Shown piece by piece: positions 53,525-62,704 of a stretch of DNA of 64,000 nt. Within the stretch, counting starts at the first letter, position 1, and every line of letters starts with the position of its first letter. The DNA comes from Oceanicaulis sp. MMSF_3324 (GTDB taxonomy: Bacteria > Pseudomonadota > Alphaproteobacteria > Caulobacterales > Maricaulaceae), in contig NZ_JASHIU010000001.1 in assembly GCF_030733545.1 (NCBI RefSeq), positions 372,001-436,000 on the forward strand, given 5' to 3'. The position numbers were made by a program, and so were the translations under genes. The notes under the pieces are model-generated. The model saw only the letters and a program-made list of their open reading frames with translations. It was not told the origin of the DNA and did no database searches.

Positions 53525-56500
53525 ATGAAATCGATCAGAACTTCGCTTCTGGCGGCGACGTCATCCGTGATGCTCGCCATGGCTCTGGCGCCGTCCGCGG
53601 ACGCAATTCCTTTCCGCGATGATGTCGGGGATGAAGGCGCGCAGGAATTCGCCCAAGGCTGGGACGGCGTCATCCAGATCTATCTGTGGAACCGCAACAC
53701 CGGCGGCATCAGCTTCAACTGCACCGGTTCGATGATCAATCCGCGTACGGTGATCTCGGCCGCGCACTGTTTCGACGCCAACCCCGAAGAGGTCTACGCC
53801 AACGGTCCGGGCTCGCTGACCCCGATCATTGCGTATGGGCCCGACACGTTCGTGCCGCTGTTCAACTGGATCAATACGGACCGGCAATTTATCGATGACC
53901 TGAACGGGCTGACCTTCGGCGTCGATCTCATGATGCACCCCGACAGCCCGGTGAATGGCGAGACCACCTTCCCGGCGGCGGACGTGGCGATGATCGCCCT
54001 GGCCAACCCGCTCTATCACCTGCCGACCTATGGCATGCTGTTCAGCCCCATTCCCGAAGATGTTTTCAATGAAGGGGTTCTGGTCAACCAGATCGGTTAC
54101 GGCACCTTCCATCCGGGCTCTGACACGTCCGCAGGCAACATCAATGGCCGCCGCCGCGCGGGTGAGAACATGCTCGGCCTGATGGCGTCCCAGAGCGATT
54201 TCTTCCAGGCGCTGGCCGGTGAAGGCGCGGGCTCCCCGGTTCCGAGCAACAACCAGCTTCTGTATTGGACCGATTTCGACCTGCCCGGTCGCACCGGGAC
54301 CTGCGCCCGGGCCAATCTCGGCCCGACAGCGGAGGACAGCATTGTCTGTGATGACAATGTCCCCGGGGATGGCGTGCGCCTGGACGGGGACACGGTGATC
54401 CTGCCTGGCCCCTCCATCGATTACTTCCCCGGCGATGCGCTGCCGAATGAAGTCGCCACGGGCGGCGGTGATTCCGGCGGCCCGCTCATGGCCATGAATC
54501 TCTTCAACAACCCGCTGTTGCTAGGTGTGCTGTCTGGCGGTTTCGTGGACGGGTTCTTCCACAGCTCCGGTCAGAGCTATGGCGAGGTGAGTTATTACAA
54601 TCCGCTGTTCACCTACCATCAGTGGATCAGTGAGAATAACCCTTACAAGTATGTGAGCGCGATGGCGGGCGATGGTCTGTGGTCTGATGGCGATCACTGG
54701 ATCCAGGGCCTCGACCCGAACTATTTCGTCTACAATGAAGACGGCGAGATCGTGAACGGCCTGCCGGACGGCGATGAAGGCGGCCTGGGCCAACGTCGTC
54801 CGATTGCGGGCGATGTGTTTGACCGTCCTGTGACGGAAACGGACACCGGCGACGATCCGGCGGCTGCGGACGGCAATCTCATCAATTTCTCTGCTGACGA
54901 CCTGGTCGCCATCCTGCCCGAAGGCCGCCTCAGCGCTGCGGAAGCGCTCGGCTTCAACGCGCCGGAAGCGTCTGAAACGCAGACCGTGTCAGGACTGATC
55001 CAGACGCTGACCGGGCCGGGCTATACCGGCTTTGTGCCCAGCAACTATTACGGCCGTCGCAACGCCCCGGCTTTTGAAGACTCGGCTCAGTTCTTTGACG
55101 TCACCCTGGCCGCAGCGGGCACGACGACTTTTGATCTCGACTTCGCCGAGATCGACAATCTGACCCTGGCGGGCGGCGATGCGCGTCTCGTGATCAACGA
55201 AGACACCAATCTCACCAGCCTGATCGGCGTCAATGTCATCGCCGGCGAGCTGGAAGTGAATGGCGGCCTGCTGACGCGCGAGCTGATGCTCTGGACGGGC
55301 ATGCTGAGCGGTTCAGGCATTGTTTCTCTGTTTGATCTGAACGCCTTTGCCGGCAATGGCGAAATCCTTGACGGCGCTCTGTTCAATGTGGGCGGTGTGG
55401 TGACGGCAGGCGCCGTCGGTGAAACCGGCGCCCTGACGATCCAGGGGGATTACATTCAGTCCGCCGCCGGCGTTCTGGGCGTGGATTGGAGCGCGGACGG
55501 CGCAGACCTGCTGCAGGTCAATGGCGATGTCTCTCTGGACGGCATGATTGCGGTCAATCCGCTCGGCGGTTACGTGCCCGCTTACGGCGATACGCGCAAC
55601 ATCCTGAGCTTTTCGGGCGAGCGCGTCGGCGAATTTGCCGGCGATAACCTGCCCGGCGTTCTGTACCTGTCGTCCACTTATGGCGCGGGCTTTGTCAGCG
55701 TGACCGTTGAAGCCGAGGATTTCGGCGCCGTGACCGAATTCCAGAACCCGGCGCAGTCCGGCCTGGCGCAGTATCTCGATACCGCGCGTGCGTCATCCTA
55801 TGATGATCTGGAGCCGCTTTATCGCGGTCTCGACCTGCAATCGGGCGCCCAGTTGGCGGCGTCCTTTGAGGCTCTGGCCCCACATGAGGCGTTCCAGTCG
55901 CGTCGGGCCAGCCGGGCGCACCTTGATACCTTCGGCGCGCAGATGCGGGACATTGCTCTGAGTCAGGACGTGTCCAGCGAGTCCGCCATGGGCGCGGCTG
56001 GGTTCACGGCGCGTCTGATGGACGCCGATATGCGGCCGGCCCTCAACGAGGCGAGCCTTGCGATTCAGGCTGAAGACAGCGCCTCGGGCCCTGTCATGAA
56101 CGATGCAGGTCACGGTATCCGCATCTTCGCATCGGGGGGCCAGCTGGATGGTGAAGTCCAGACGACCAGCACCTCTCAGGGCGATCTTGAGGGTTATTTC
56201 GGCATTGTGGGCGCTGACATCCAGGCGCGTGACTGGCTGCGCCTTGGCGCGGCCCTGGGCTACGCCAGTTCCGAGGTGGAGAATCTCGGCTCGACGATTG
56301 GCTCTGTCACCTCCGAAGTCGATACGCTGCAAGTGTCCGCCTATGCGGTCGCAGAACGGGGACCGGTTCTGGGCATGGCGCGAGTGTCTTCCGCCTCCCA
56401 CGACACCGAGAGCAGCCGCTACCTCACCCTGGGCGGTCAATCCCTGGGCGCCAAGGGCTCTCAGGACGCTGATACGCTGGAAGCGAGCCTCATGGGCGCG

Positions 56501-56959
56501 TACCGCGTCGATCCGCTTGAGGGATGGCTTCATCTGACGCCGATGGTCAGCATGACCTGGTCTGAAACCGAGTATGACGCCGGTCAGCAGTCCGGTTCGG
56601 CGGCGGCCGTCAATCTGTCGGAATCGATCAGCAATGAGCTGGTCGCACGGGCGGGCCTCAAACTCAGCACAAGTCTGGACTGGGGTTCGGCGCGGATTGA
56701 ACCACAGGCCTATCTCGGCTTTGCCGGCGACCTTCTGGATGGGTCGGAAACGGTCTACGGCTCGTTCTCGAACGCGCCGGGCCTGTTCTCCATCGCGCCG
56801 GGCGTGAACGGCGATGATGAGTGGAGCGAGATCAGCGTGGGCGTCACCGCGCATCTGCCGAACAATCTCACGGTCGCCCTGAGCTATGAGGAGCTTCAGG
56901 ACCGCGAGGACCTGGTCAGCACTCAGGCGCTCTCGATTGGCGCGCGCCTGCGCTTCTGA
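53525..56959 (+). CDS. trypsin-like serine protease autotransporter
   Basis: 1144 residues. Signal peptide 1-27 (cleavage near ADA). The N-terminal chymotrypsin-fold domain has a full triad: His81 (SAAHC), Asp153 (AADVAMIAL) and Ser317 (TGGGDSGGPL). A passenger stretch of beta-strand repeats follows (about 540-720), with alternating NLTLAGGDARLVINEDTN and GELEVNGGLLTRELML units typical of a beta-helix. The C-terminal autotransporter beta-barrel runs from about 870 to 1144 and ends in Phe (SIGARLRF). The protein is likely displayed or released outside the cell (type V secretion). Confidence 0.93.
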   Translation: MKSIRTSLLAATSSVMLAMALAPSADAIPFRDDVGDEGAQEFAQGWDGVIQIYLWNRNTGGISFNCTGSMINPRTVISAAHCFDANPEEVYANGPGSLTPIIAYGPDTFVPLFNWINTDRQFIDDLNGLTFGVDLMMHPDSPVNGETTFPAADVAMIALANPLYHLPTYGMLFSPIPEDVFNEGVLVNQIGYGTFHPGSDTSAGNINGRRRAGENMLGLMASQSDFFQALAGEGAGSPVPSNNQLLYWTDFDLPGRTGTCARANLGPTAEDSIVCDDNVPGDGVRLDGDTVILPGPSIDYFPGDALPNEVATGGGDSGGPLMAMNLFNNPLLLGVLSGGFVDGFFHSSGQSYGEVSYYNPLFTYHQWISENNPYKYVSAMAGDGLWSDGDHWIQGLDPNYFVYNEDGEIVNGLPDGDEGGLGQRRPIAGDVFDRPVTETDTGDDPAAADGNLINFSADDLVAILPEGRLSAAEALGFNAPEASETQTVSGLIQTLTGPGYTGFVPSNYYGRRNAPAFEDSAQFFDVTLAAAGTTTFDLDFAEIDNLTLAGGDARLVINEDTNLTSLIGVNVIAGELEVNGGLLTRELMLWTGMLSGSGIVSLFDLNAFAGNGEILDGALFNVGGVVTAGAVGETGALTIQGDYIQSAAGVLGVDWSADGADLLQVNGDVSLDGMIAVNPLGGYVPAYGDTRNILSFSGERVGEFAGDNLPGVLYLSSTYGAGFVSVTVEAEDFGAVTEFQNPAQSGLAQYLDTARASSYDDLEPLYRGLDLQSGAQLAASFEALAPHEAFQSRRASRAHLDTFGAQMRDIALSQDVSSESAMGAAGFTARLMDADMRPALNEASLAIQAEDSASGPVMNDAGHGIRIFASGGQLDGEVQTTSTSQGDLEGYFGIVGADIQARDWLRLGAALGYASSEVENLGSTIGSVTSEVDTLQVSAYAVAERGPVLGMARVSSASHDTESSRYLTLGGQSLGAKGSQDADTLEASLMGAYRVDPLEGWLHLTPMVSMTWSETEYDAGQQSGSAAAVNLSESISNELVARAGLKLSTSLDWGSARIEPQAYLGFAGDLLDGSETVYGSFSNAPGLFSIAPGVNGDDEWSEISVGVTAHLPNNLTVALSYEELQDREDLVSTQALSIGARLRF

Positions 56960-56979
56960 TCCATATCGATCATGAGATG

Positions 56980-57013
56980 GAAGAGCCGCCCCGGTCTGTC
57001 CGAGGCGGCTTTT

Positions 57014-57014
<1 letters not shown>
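56980..57014. terminator. terminator between the autotransporter and acr3
   Basis: AGCCGCC ... GGCGGCTTTTT with a 13-base loop, preceded on the left by AAG; likely to end the autotransporter transcript and, less strongly, the convergent ars transcript. Confidence 0.75.
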
Positions 57015-58095
<1,081 letters not shown>

Positions 58096-58099
<4 letters not shown>

Positions 58100-58578
58100 T
58101 GGTCACTCTCGTGTGCGGATTTCAGGATGGCGAGGCGCTGGTCCGCAGGGGCGTTCACAATGCCTGCGTCCAGGCAGTATTGAACGCGGGCCTTGAGCGC
58201 CTGATATGTGGCTTCGAACGCCGCCTCCGCTTCAGGACCGGCCGGCAGTCCGGCCGGGTCGGGCAGGCCCCAATGGACGCGGACCGGCGCACCGGGCCAG
58301 ATCGGACAGGGCTCGGAGGCGGCGGAATCGCACACCGTGATCACGACATCCATTTGCGGGGCGTCATCGGCTTCAAATTCGAGCCAGCTCTTTGATCGCA
58401 AATTCTGGACACTCAGGCCGTGATGTTTCAGGGTCGAGACCGCGTAGGGATTGGGCTCTCCAGCGGGTTTTGACCCAGCCGAATAGGCGGCCACATCGCC
58501 CTGGCTCAAAGAGGACCACAACGCTTCGGCAAGGATGGATCGCGCCGAGTTTCCGGTGCACAGCACAAGTAGATTCAT
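58096..58578 (-). CDS. arsC: arsenate reductase, low-molecular-weight phosphatase type
   Basis: 160 residues from the ATG at 58578, with GGAG 6 bases upstream. The P loop [15 protein letters not shown] (CX5R) opens the protein, and [18 protein letters not shown] carries the further cysteines used in the reduction cascade. It reduces arsenate to arsenite for export by ACR3. In-frame codons to 58605 overlap the arsR-facing promoter and are unlikely to be used. Confidence 0.93.
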
Positions 58579-58617
58579 TAGGCGCTCCGCTTGGTTGAAT
58601 GCCATTCAGCCTTTATA

Positions 58618-58632
58618 ATACGACGCTTGTAT
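58618..58632. promoter_or_regulatory. candidate ArsR operator
   Basis: ATAC-N7-GTAT inverted repeat in the AT-rich 72-base gap between arsC and arsR. ArsR proteins bind imperfect AT-rich dyads over their own promoters. The arms are only 4 bases, so this is tentative. Confidence 0.35.
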
Positions 58633-58650
58633 ATTTCAGGATAAATTGAA

Positions 58651-59010
58651 ATGAAAGACCCGAAATTGACACCGGAAGGGGCGGCGAACCAGTTCGGCGC
58701 ATTGGCGCATGAGACCCGTCTGACTGTCTTCCGGGAGGTCATGAGCGCCGGGCCGCAGGGCGTTTCCGCAGGCGAGCTGGCCGATCAGGCTCAGGTGACG
58801 CCGAGCAACCTGTCCGCCCATCTCACCGTGCTTGTGAACGCGGGTCTTCTACATGTTCGCAAGGACGGGCGGCGGCGGTTCTATTCCGCAACGCTGCCGG
58901 CTGTCAGCAATCTGCTCAATTTCCTGATTGTAGAGTGCTGCGAGGGCAATCCTGAGATTTGCGATCTGGCTGTCTCGGACCTTAATGGCTTGCAGAAAGC
59001 CGCCTGCTAA
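58651..59010 (+). CDS. arsR: ArsR family metalloregulator
   Basis: 119 residues. Winged helix-turn-helix with GALAHETRLTVFREVMSAG and LADQAQVTPSNLSAHLTVLVNAGLL (about 44-66). Arsenite is probably sensed by the C-terminal cysteines Cys96, Cys97 and Cys104 (VECCEGNPEICDL), the layout of a proteobacterial ArsR subgroup and not the classic ELCVC site. It represses the divergent acr3-arsC pair. The next gene starts 14 bases after its stop. Confidence 0.93.
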   Translation: MKDPKLTPEGAANQFGALAHETRLTVFREVMSAGPQGVSAGELADQAQVTPSNLSAHLTVLVNAGLLHVRKDGRRRFYSATLPAVSNLLNFLIVECCEGNPEICDLAVSDLNGLQKAAC

Positions 59011-59024
59011 CCTGTTCTGGCGGC

Positions 59025-59861
59025 ATGACCAGCCCTGACCTGACCCAAACCCATGTGGTGGACCAGCTCATTGAAGAGCGCGCGGTGCGTTTGTCCGCCA
59101 ATCCCTGGCTCTGGCCCTGGGTGAAGCGCGTCTTCTATCCGCTTCTGGGCTACCGCCGCGCTCGTGAGATCGCCGATGCGCTGGCTGACAAGTCCGGGCG
59201 CGAAGCGATGAACTGGGCGCAGGACTTCCTGTCCATGACGACGAGGGATTCCGGGCTCGAGCATGTGCCCGAGACGGGCCCGTGCGTGATTACGGCCAAT
59301 CATCCCGGCGGCATCGCGGATGGGATCGCGGTCTGGCAGGCGCTCAAGGCGCGTCGGCCGGACATGGTCTTCTTCGCGAACCGGGATGCGATCCGGGTCT
59401 GTGAAGGCCTGGCCGATGTGGTCATCCCTGTGGAATGGCGGGAGGGTCATCGCAATCGGGAAAAAACGCGCGACACCCTCAAGCGCGCCATCACCGCGTT
59501 TCAGGATGGGCGCTGCATCGTGGTGTTTCCCGCCGGGCGCATGTCGGCCTGGGATTGGCGCACGCTGAGCTTGCAGGATTCAGACTGGCAGCCGACCGCC
59601 ATCAGCCTGGCGCGCAAGTTTCGCGCGCCGGTCGTCTCTCTGGGCGTGCGCCAGCGCATGTCGATGTGGTTCTATTCGCTGGGTCTCATCCATGAAGAAC
59701 TGCGCCACATGACCGTGTTTCATGAGCTTCTGGCCAAGAAAGGCGCGCGCTATCGCCTGCTGTTTGGCGCACCGATGGATCCTCTGGAGCTTGCGGGGGA
59801 TGAACAAACGGCCAGCGAGACGCTGCGGCTGTGCTCGCAGGGGCTGGCAAAACAGGCCTGA
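59025..59861 (+). CDS. PlsC-like acyltransferase
   Basis: 278 residues. The acyltransferase motif is VITANHPGGIADG (His93, Asp99), with one more residue between His and Asp than the usual HX4D. It is followed by FANRDAIRVCEGLADVVIPVE and a FPAGRMS block (FPEG in PlsC). Members transfer acyl chains to lysophosphatidate or ornithine lipids; the acceptor is unknown. It begins 14 bases after arsR, which suggests read-through with it, though no arsenic role is evident. Confidence 0.8.
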   Translation: MTSPDLTQTHVVDQLIEERAVRLSANPWLWPWVKRVFYPLLGYRRAREIADALADKSGREAMNWAQDFLSMTTRDSGLEHVPETGPCVITANHPGGIADGIAVWQALKARRPDMVFFANRDAIRVCEGLADVVIPVEWREGHRNREKTRDTLKRAITAFQDGRCIVVFPAGRMSAWDWRTLSLQDSDWQPTAISLARKFRAPVVSLGVRQRMSMWFYSLGLIHEELRHMTVFHELLAKKGARYRLLFGAPMDPLELAGDEQTASETLRLCSQGLAKQA

Positions 59862-59957
59862 GACAGCGCAAACGCGGCTTGCGTGTTCCATGACGGAAAT
59901 AAAAACCGTTCTCTTTCGCGAAGGCTCCTCTAGTCTCGGTCCTGAAGGGGAAGGCGC

Positions 59958-61082
59958 ATGCGCACTGAGGCCTATTTGAAACGTCTGGCCGAGGATCTCG
60001 ATCAATGGGTCCGCGATGGCCTTATTGATGCGACGACGGCGCACAAGCTGCGCGCGTATGCAGGCGCTCAGGCGCCCGAGCGCAGCTCTTCACCCATTCT
60101 GACAAGCCTGGCTGGGCTCGTCATCGGTCTGGGAGTCCTCACCATCATCGCGGCGAACTGGTCCGCCCTGACTGGCGTGATGCGGCTGGGCCTTGTGGGC
60201 GCTTTGATCAGCGCCGCCATGCTGTCCGCCGGCTATTTGCGCGATCGCGCACTGGATCTGCCCTCCAATATTCTCGCTGCGATCGCGGTCCTGCTCGCTG
60301 GCGGGGGCGTGATCGTCATTGGTCAGCTCTATCATTCCAGCGCCACAAACGCGGCCTTCCTGAGCCTGTGGACCGGGCTGGGTCTTTTGATCGCCTTGAC
60401 CCAACGTTCGCCTCTGGCGGCGGCCGGAACCGGACTTCTGGCGCTGGCCTGGAGCCTGTTCCACTTTGGCGAAGCGGGAGAGCTCACGCGTCTGCCTGAA
60501 CCGATTTGGGCGCTGGGCGCGCTGGCCTTGCTGGCCCTTCAGGGCGCGCGATGGCGGTCCTTGCTGGTTCTCAATATCATCAGTCTGGGGGTGATCGTCT
60601 GGCTCAGCTGGAATGTGACAGAGCTCTATATTGACGCGTTCAACTCGGGCCGAGACGGGCGGGTCGCCTACGCCCTGTTTGCGCTCTGGGGGGGAGTCGC
60701 CCTGGTCACCGAAGCGCTGGCCCGGTTGAGACCGGTCTTTGCGGTCAGGACCCTGGCAGGCTGGGCCAGCTGGACCGCCACGGCGTGCCTGCTGATGGGG
60801 CTTGCGACAGAGCGTGTCCTCAACAGCGGCTTCATGGCGGTCATCGCGATCGCGAGCCTGGCGATTTTTTCCGCGCTCACAGCTTATGGCGCGGCTCCGG
60901 GACGGCGTTGGTTCAGGGGCGCCGGGGTGGCCGGCTTCATCGGCGCGGCGATCATTCTCTTCACCTATTCCACCAACCTTGTCACCGCGGGGTTCACCCT
61001 GATTGTGTTCGGGGCCGCGCTGACCGCCTTGCTGCTGGTCACCCGACGCCGGCAGGCGCCGTCCGGGGAGCGCGCATCATGA
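59958..61082 (+). CDS. DUF2157 domain-containing membrane protein
   Basis: 374 residues. An N-terminal soluble helical part (residues 1-45: LAEDLDQWVRDGLIDATTAHKLRAY) precedes about ten membrane helices. LAGLVIGLGVLTIIAANWSAL is the DUF2157 signature. The start ATG at 59958 follows GGGGAAGG. It is translationally coupled (ATGA overlap) to a GDYXXLXY-type protein, the standard partner of DUF2157. The pair's function is unknown. Confidence 0.87.
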   Translation: MRTEAYLKRLAEDLDQWVRDGLIDATTAHKLRAYAGAQAPERSSSPILTSLAGLVIGLGVLTIIAANWSALTGVMRLGLVGALISAAMLSAGYLRDRALDLPSNILAAIAVLLAGGGVIVIGQLYHSSATNAAFLSLWTGLGLLIALTQRSPLAAAGTGLLALAWSLFHFGEAGELTRLPEPIWALGALALLALQGARWRSLLVLNIISLGVIVWLSWNVTELYIDAFNSGRDGRVAYALFALWGGVALVTEALARLRPVFAVRTLAGWASWTATACLLMGLATERVLNSGFMAVIAIASLAIFSALTAYGAAPGRRWFRGAGVAGFIGAAIILFTYSTNLVTAGFTLIVFGAALTALLLVTRRRQAPSGERAS

Positions 61083-61816
61083 TCCGGATATCTTATCTGG
61101 CCCGCGCGGGGCTGGGACTCGCCGTCATTCTGGCGCTGCTGGGCTGGATGACGTTCAGCAATGAGCGGGCGCGGTCATCGGGCCATGAGGTGCTGCTTCA
61201 GACCTATCCGATAGATCCGCGCGATGTGTTCTTCGGTCATTACGCAGTTCTGAGTTATCGGGACTTCAACACCGGCGATGTCCGTCTCAGCTGGCCTGCG
61301 GAGCAGGGGCTTGAGGCCGGTGACTTTGTGTACTTCACCCTGACGACGTCCGGTCCTTTCCATCAGCCTGGTGAGTCCTTCGCCACGCTGGACGAGGCGG
61401 CGGCGCAAGGCGGACCGGTCTTGAAGGCTGAACTGTTCCCGGCTTTTGGCGAGTATGGGGACAGTCCGGAGCGGTTCTATGTGCGTTTTGTTCTGCCGCG
61501 TCAGTATTTTGCGGATCCGGAGACGGCGATGGCGATACAGGCCGACTTGCAGACCGTTCGGGATATGCAGCAGGAGCGGAGTGCGTGGGAACGGTGTTTG
61601 GATTTGCAGGAGTTCGAGCCTGAGGAATTTGAACGCGCCTCTGTCTGTGACGACTTCGATCCCGACAATGCCCCGACCACGGACATCCCCCAGTATGGCG
61701 CTATCCTGTCGGTCTCCGAGACCGGCGAAGCGGTCATCAAGGGGCTGTATTACGATGGCGAACGCGTCATCGACAGCCTGACCGGCCCCAGATTTGTGCG
61801 GGAGCGCACCGAGTAA
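61079..61816 (+). CDS. GDYXXLXY domain-containing protein
   Basis: 245 residues from the ATG inside the previous stop. Membrane helix at about 9-27, then VLLQTYPIDPRDVFFGHYAVLSYRDF. The name-giving motif G-D-Y-x-x-L-x-Y appears as GHYAVLSY, with His in place of Asp. The C-terminal half has an insertion rich in acidic residues (QEFEPEEFERASVCDDFDPD) with two cysteines. It forms a pair with DUF2157 and ends at a shared terminator. Confidence 0.85.
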   Translation: MIRISYLARAGLGLAVILALLGWMTFSNERARSSGHEVLLQTYPIDPRDVFFGHYAVLSYRDFNTGDVRLSWPAEQGLEAGDFVYFTLTTSGPFHQPGESFATLDEAAAQGGPVLKAELFPAFGEYGDSPERFYVRFVLPRQYFADPETAMAIQADLQTVRDMQQERSAWERCLDLQEFEPEEFERASVCDDFDPDNAPTTDIPQYGAILSVSETGEAVIKGLYYDGERVIDSLTGPRFVRERTE

Positions 61817-61851
61817 GCAAAACGCCCCGGCCAGAGACCGGGGCGTTCTGC
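61817..61851. terminator. terminator after GDYXXLXY gene, also facing sdhB
   Basis: AAAACGCCCCGG - CCAGAGA - CCGGGGCGTT; a strong stem serving the rightward gene, with AAAA on the left providing a T run for the convergent sdhB. Confidence 0.85.
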
Positions 61852-61873
61852 GTTCGACGGTTGATCGCAGGCG

Positions 61874-62659
61874 CTAGACCTGACGCTCGACCATCAGATC
61901 CTTGATCTTGCCAATGGCCTTGGCCGGGTTCAGGCCTTTCGGGCACACATTGGTGCAGTTCATGATGGTGTGGCAGCGATAGAGCTTGAAGGGGTCTTCA
62001 AGATCATCGAGACGCTCGCCCGTGGCTTCGTCGCGGCTGTCCGCGATCCAGCGATAGGCCTGCAGCAGCGCGGCCGGGCCGAGATACTTGTCAGAGTTCC
62101 ACCAGTAGGACGGGCAGGCGGTTGAGCACGAGGCGCACAGAATGCACTCGTAAAGCCCGTCCAGCTCTTCGCGGTCTTCCTGGCTCTGCTTCCATTCCTT
62201 TTCCGGCTCGGGGGAGTCGGTTTGCAGGTACGGATTGATGGAGGCCAGCTGGGCGTAGAAGTTCGTCAGATCCGGAATGAGGTCGCGAACCACCGGCTGG
62301 TGCGGCAGCGGGGCGATGGTGATCGTCCCGTTATGCTCGTCGATGCCGTTGGTGCAGGCGATGGTGTTCCGGCCGCCGATATTCATGGCGCAGGAGCCGC
62401 AAATGCCTTCGCGGCAGGAGCGCCGGAACGCCAGCGTGGTGTCGATCTCGTTCTTGATGAAGAACAGCGCGTCCAGGATCATCGGACCGCACTTGGCGGT
62501 GTCGACATAATAGGTGTCCCAAGACGGGTTCTCGCCGGTTTCAGGGTCGTAGCGATAGACCTTGAAGGCGCGCAGATTCTTTTCGTCCGCACCTTCGGGC
62601 TTGGGCCACACCTTGCCCTTTTTGACCTGGGAGTTTTTCGGCAGCGTCAGTTGGACCAT
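61874..62659 (-). CDS. sdhB: succinate dehydrogenase iron-sulfur subunit
   Basis: 261 residues. Three cluster motifs in order: the [2Fe-2S] set [15 protein letters not shown] with a later Cys (about 75-95), the [4Fe-4S] set [12 protein letters not shown], and the [3Fe-4S] set [17 protein letters not shown]. SdhB carries electrons from the flavin of SdhA to ubiquinone in complex II. It follows sdhA on the same strand with a 45-base gap. Confidence 0.97.
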   Translation of the reverse strand: MVQLTLPKNSQVKKGKVWPKPEGADEKNLRAFKVYRYDPETGENPSWDTYYVDTAKCGPMILDALFFIKNEIDTTLAFRRSCREGICGSCAMNIGGRNTIACTNGIDEHNGTITIAPLPHQPVVRDLIPDLTNFYAQLASINPYLQTDSPEPEKEWKQSQEDREELDGLYECILCASCSTACPSYWWNSDKYLGPAALLQAYRWIADSRDEATGERLDDLEDPFKLYRCHTIMNCTNVCPKGLNPAKAIGKIKDLMVERQV

Positions 62660-62704
62660 GGGGTCGTTCCCGCTTTCTTGTAGCCAGTGAGCGAGGGCGG
62701 GGTC

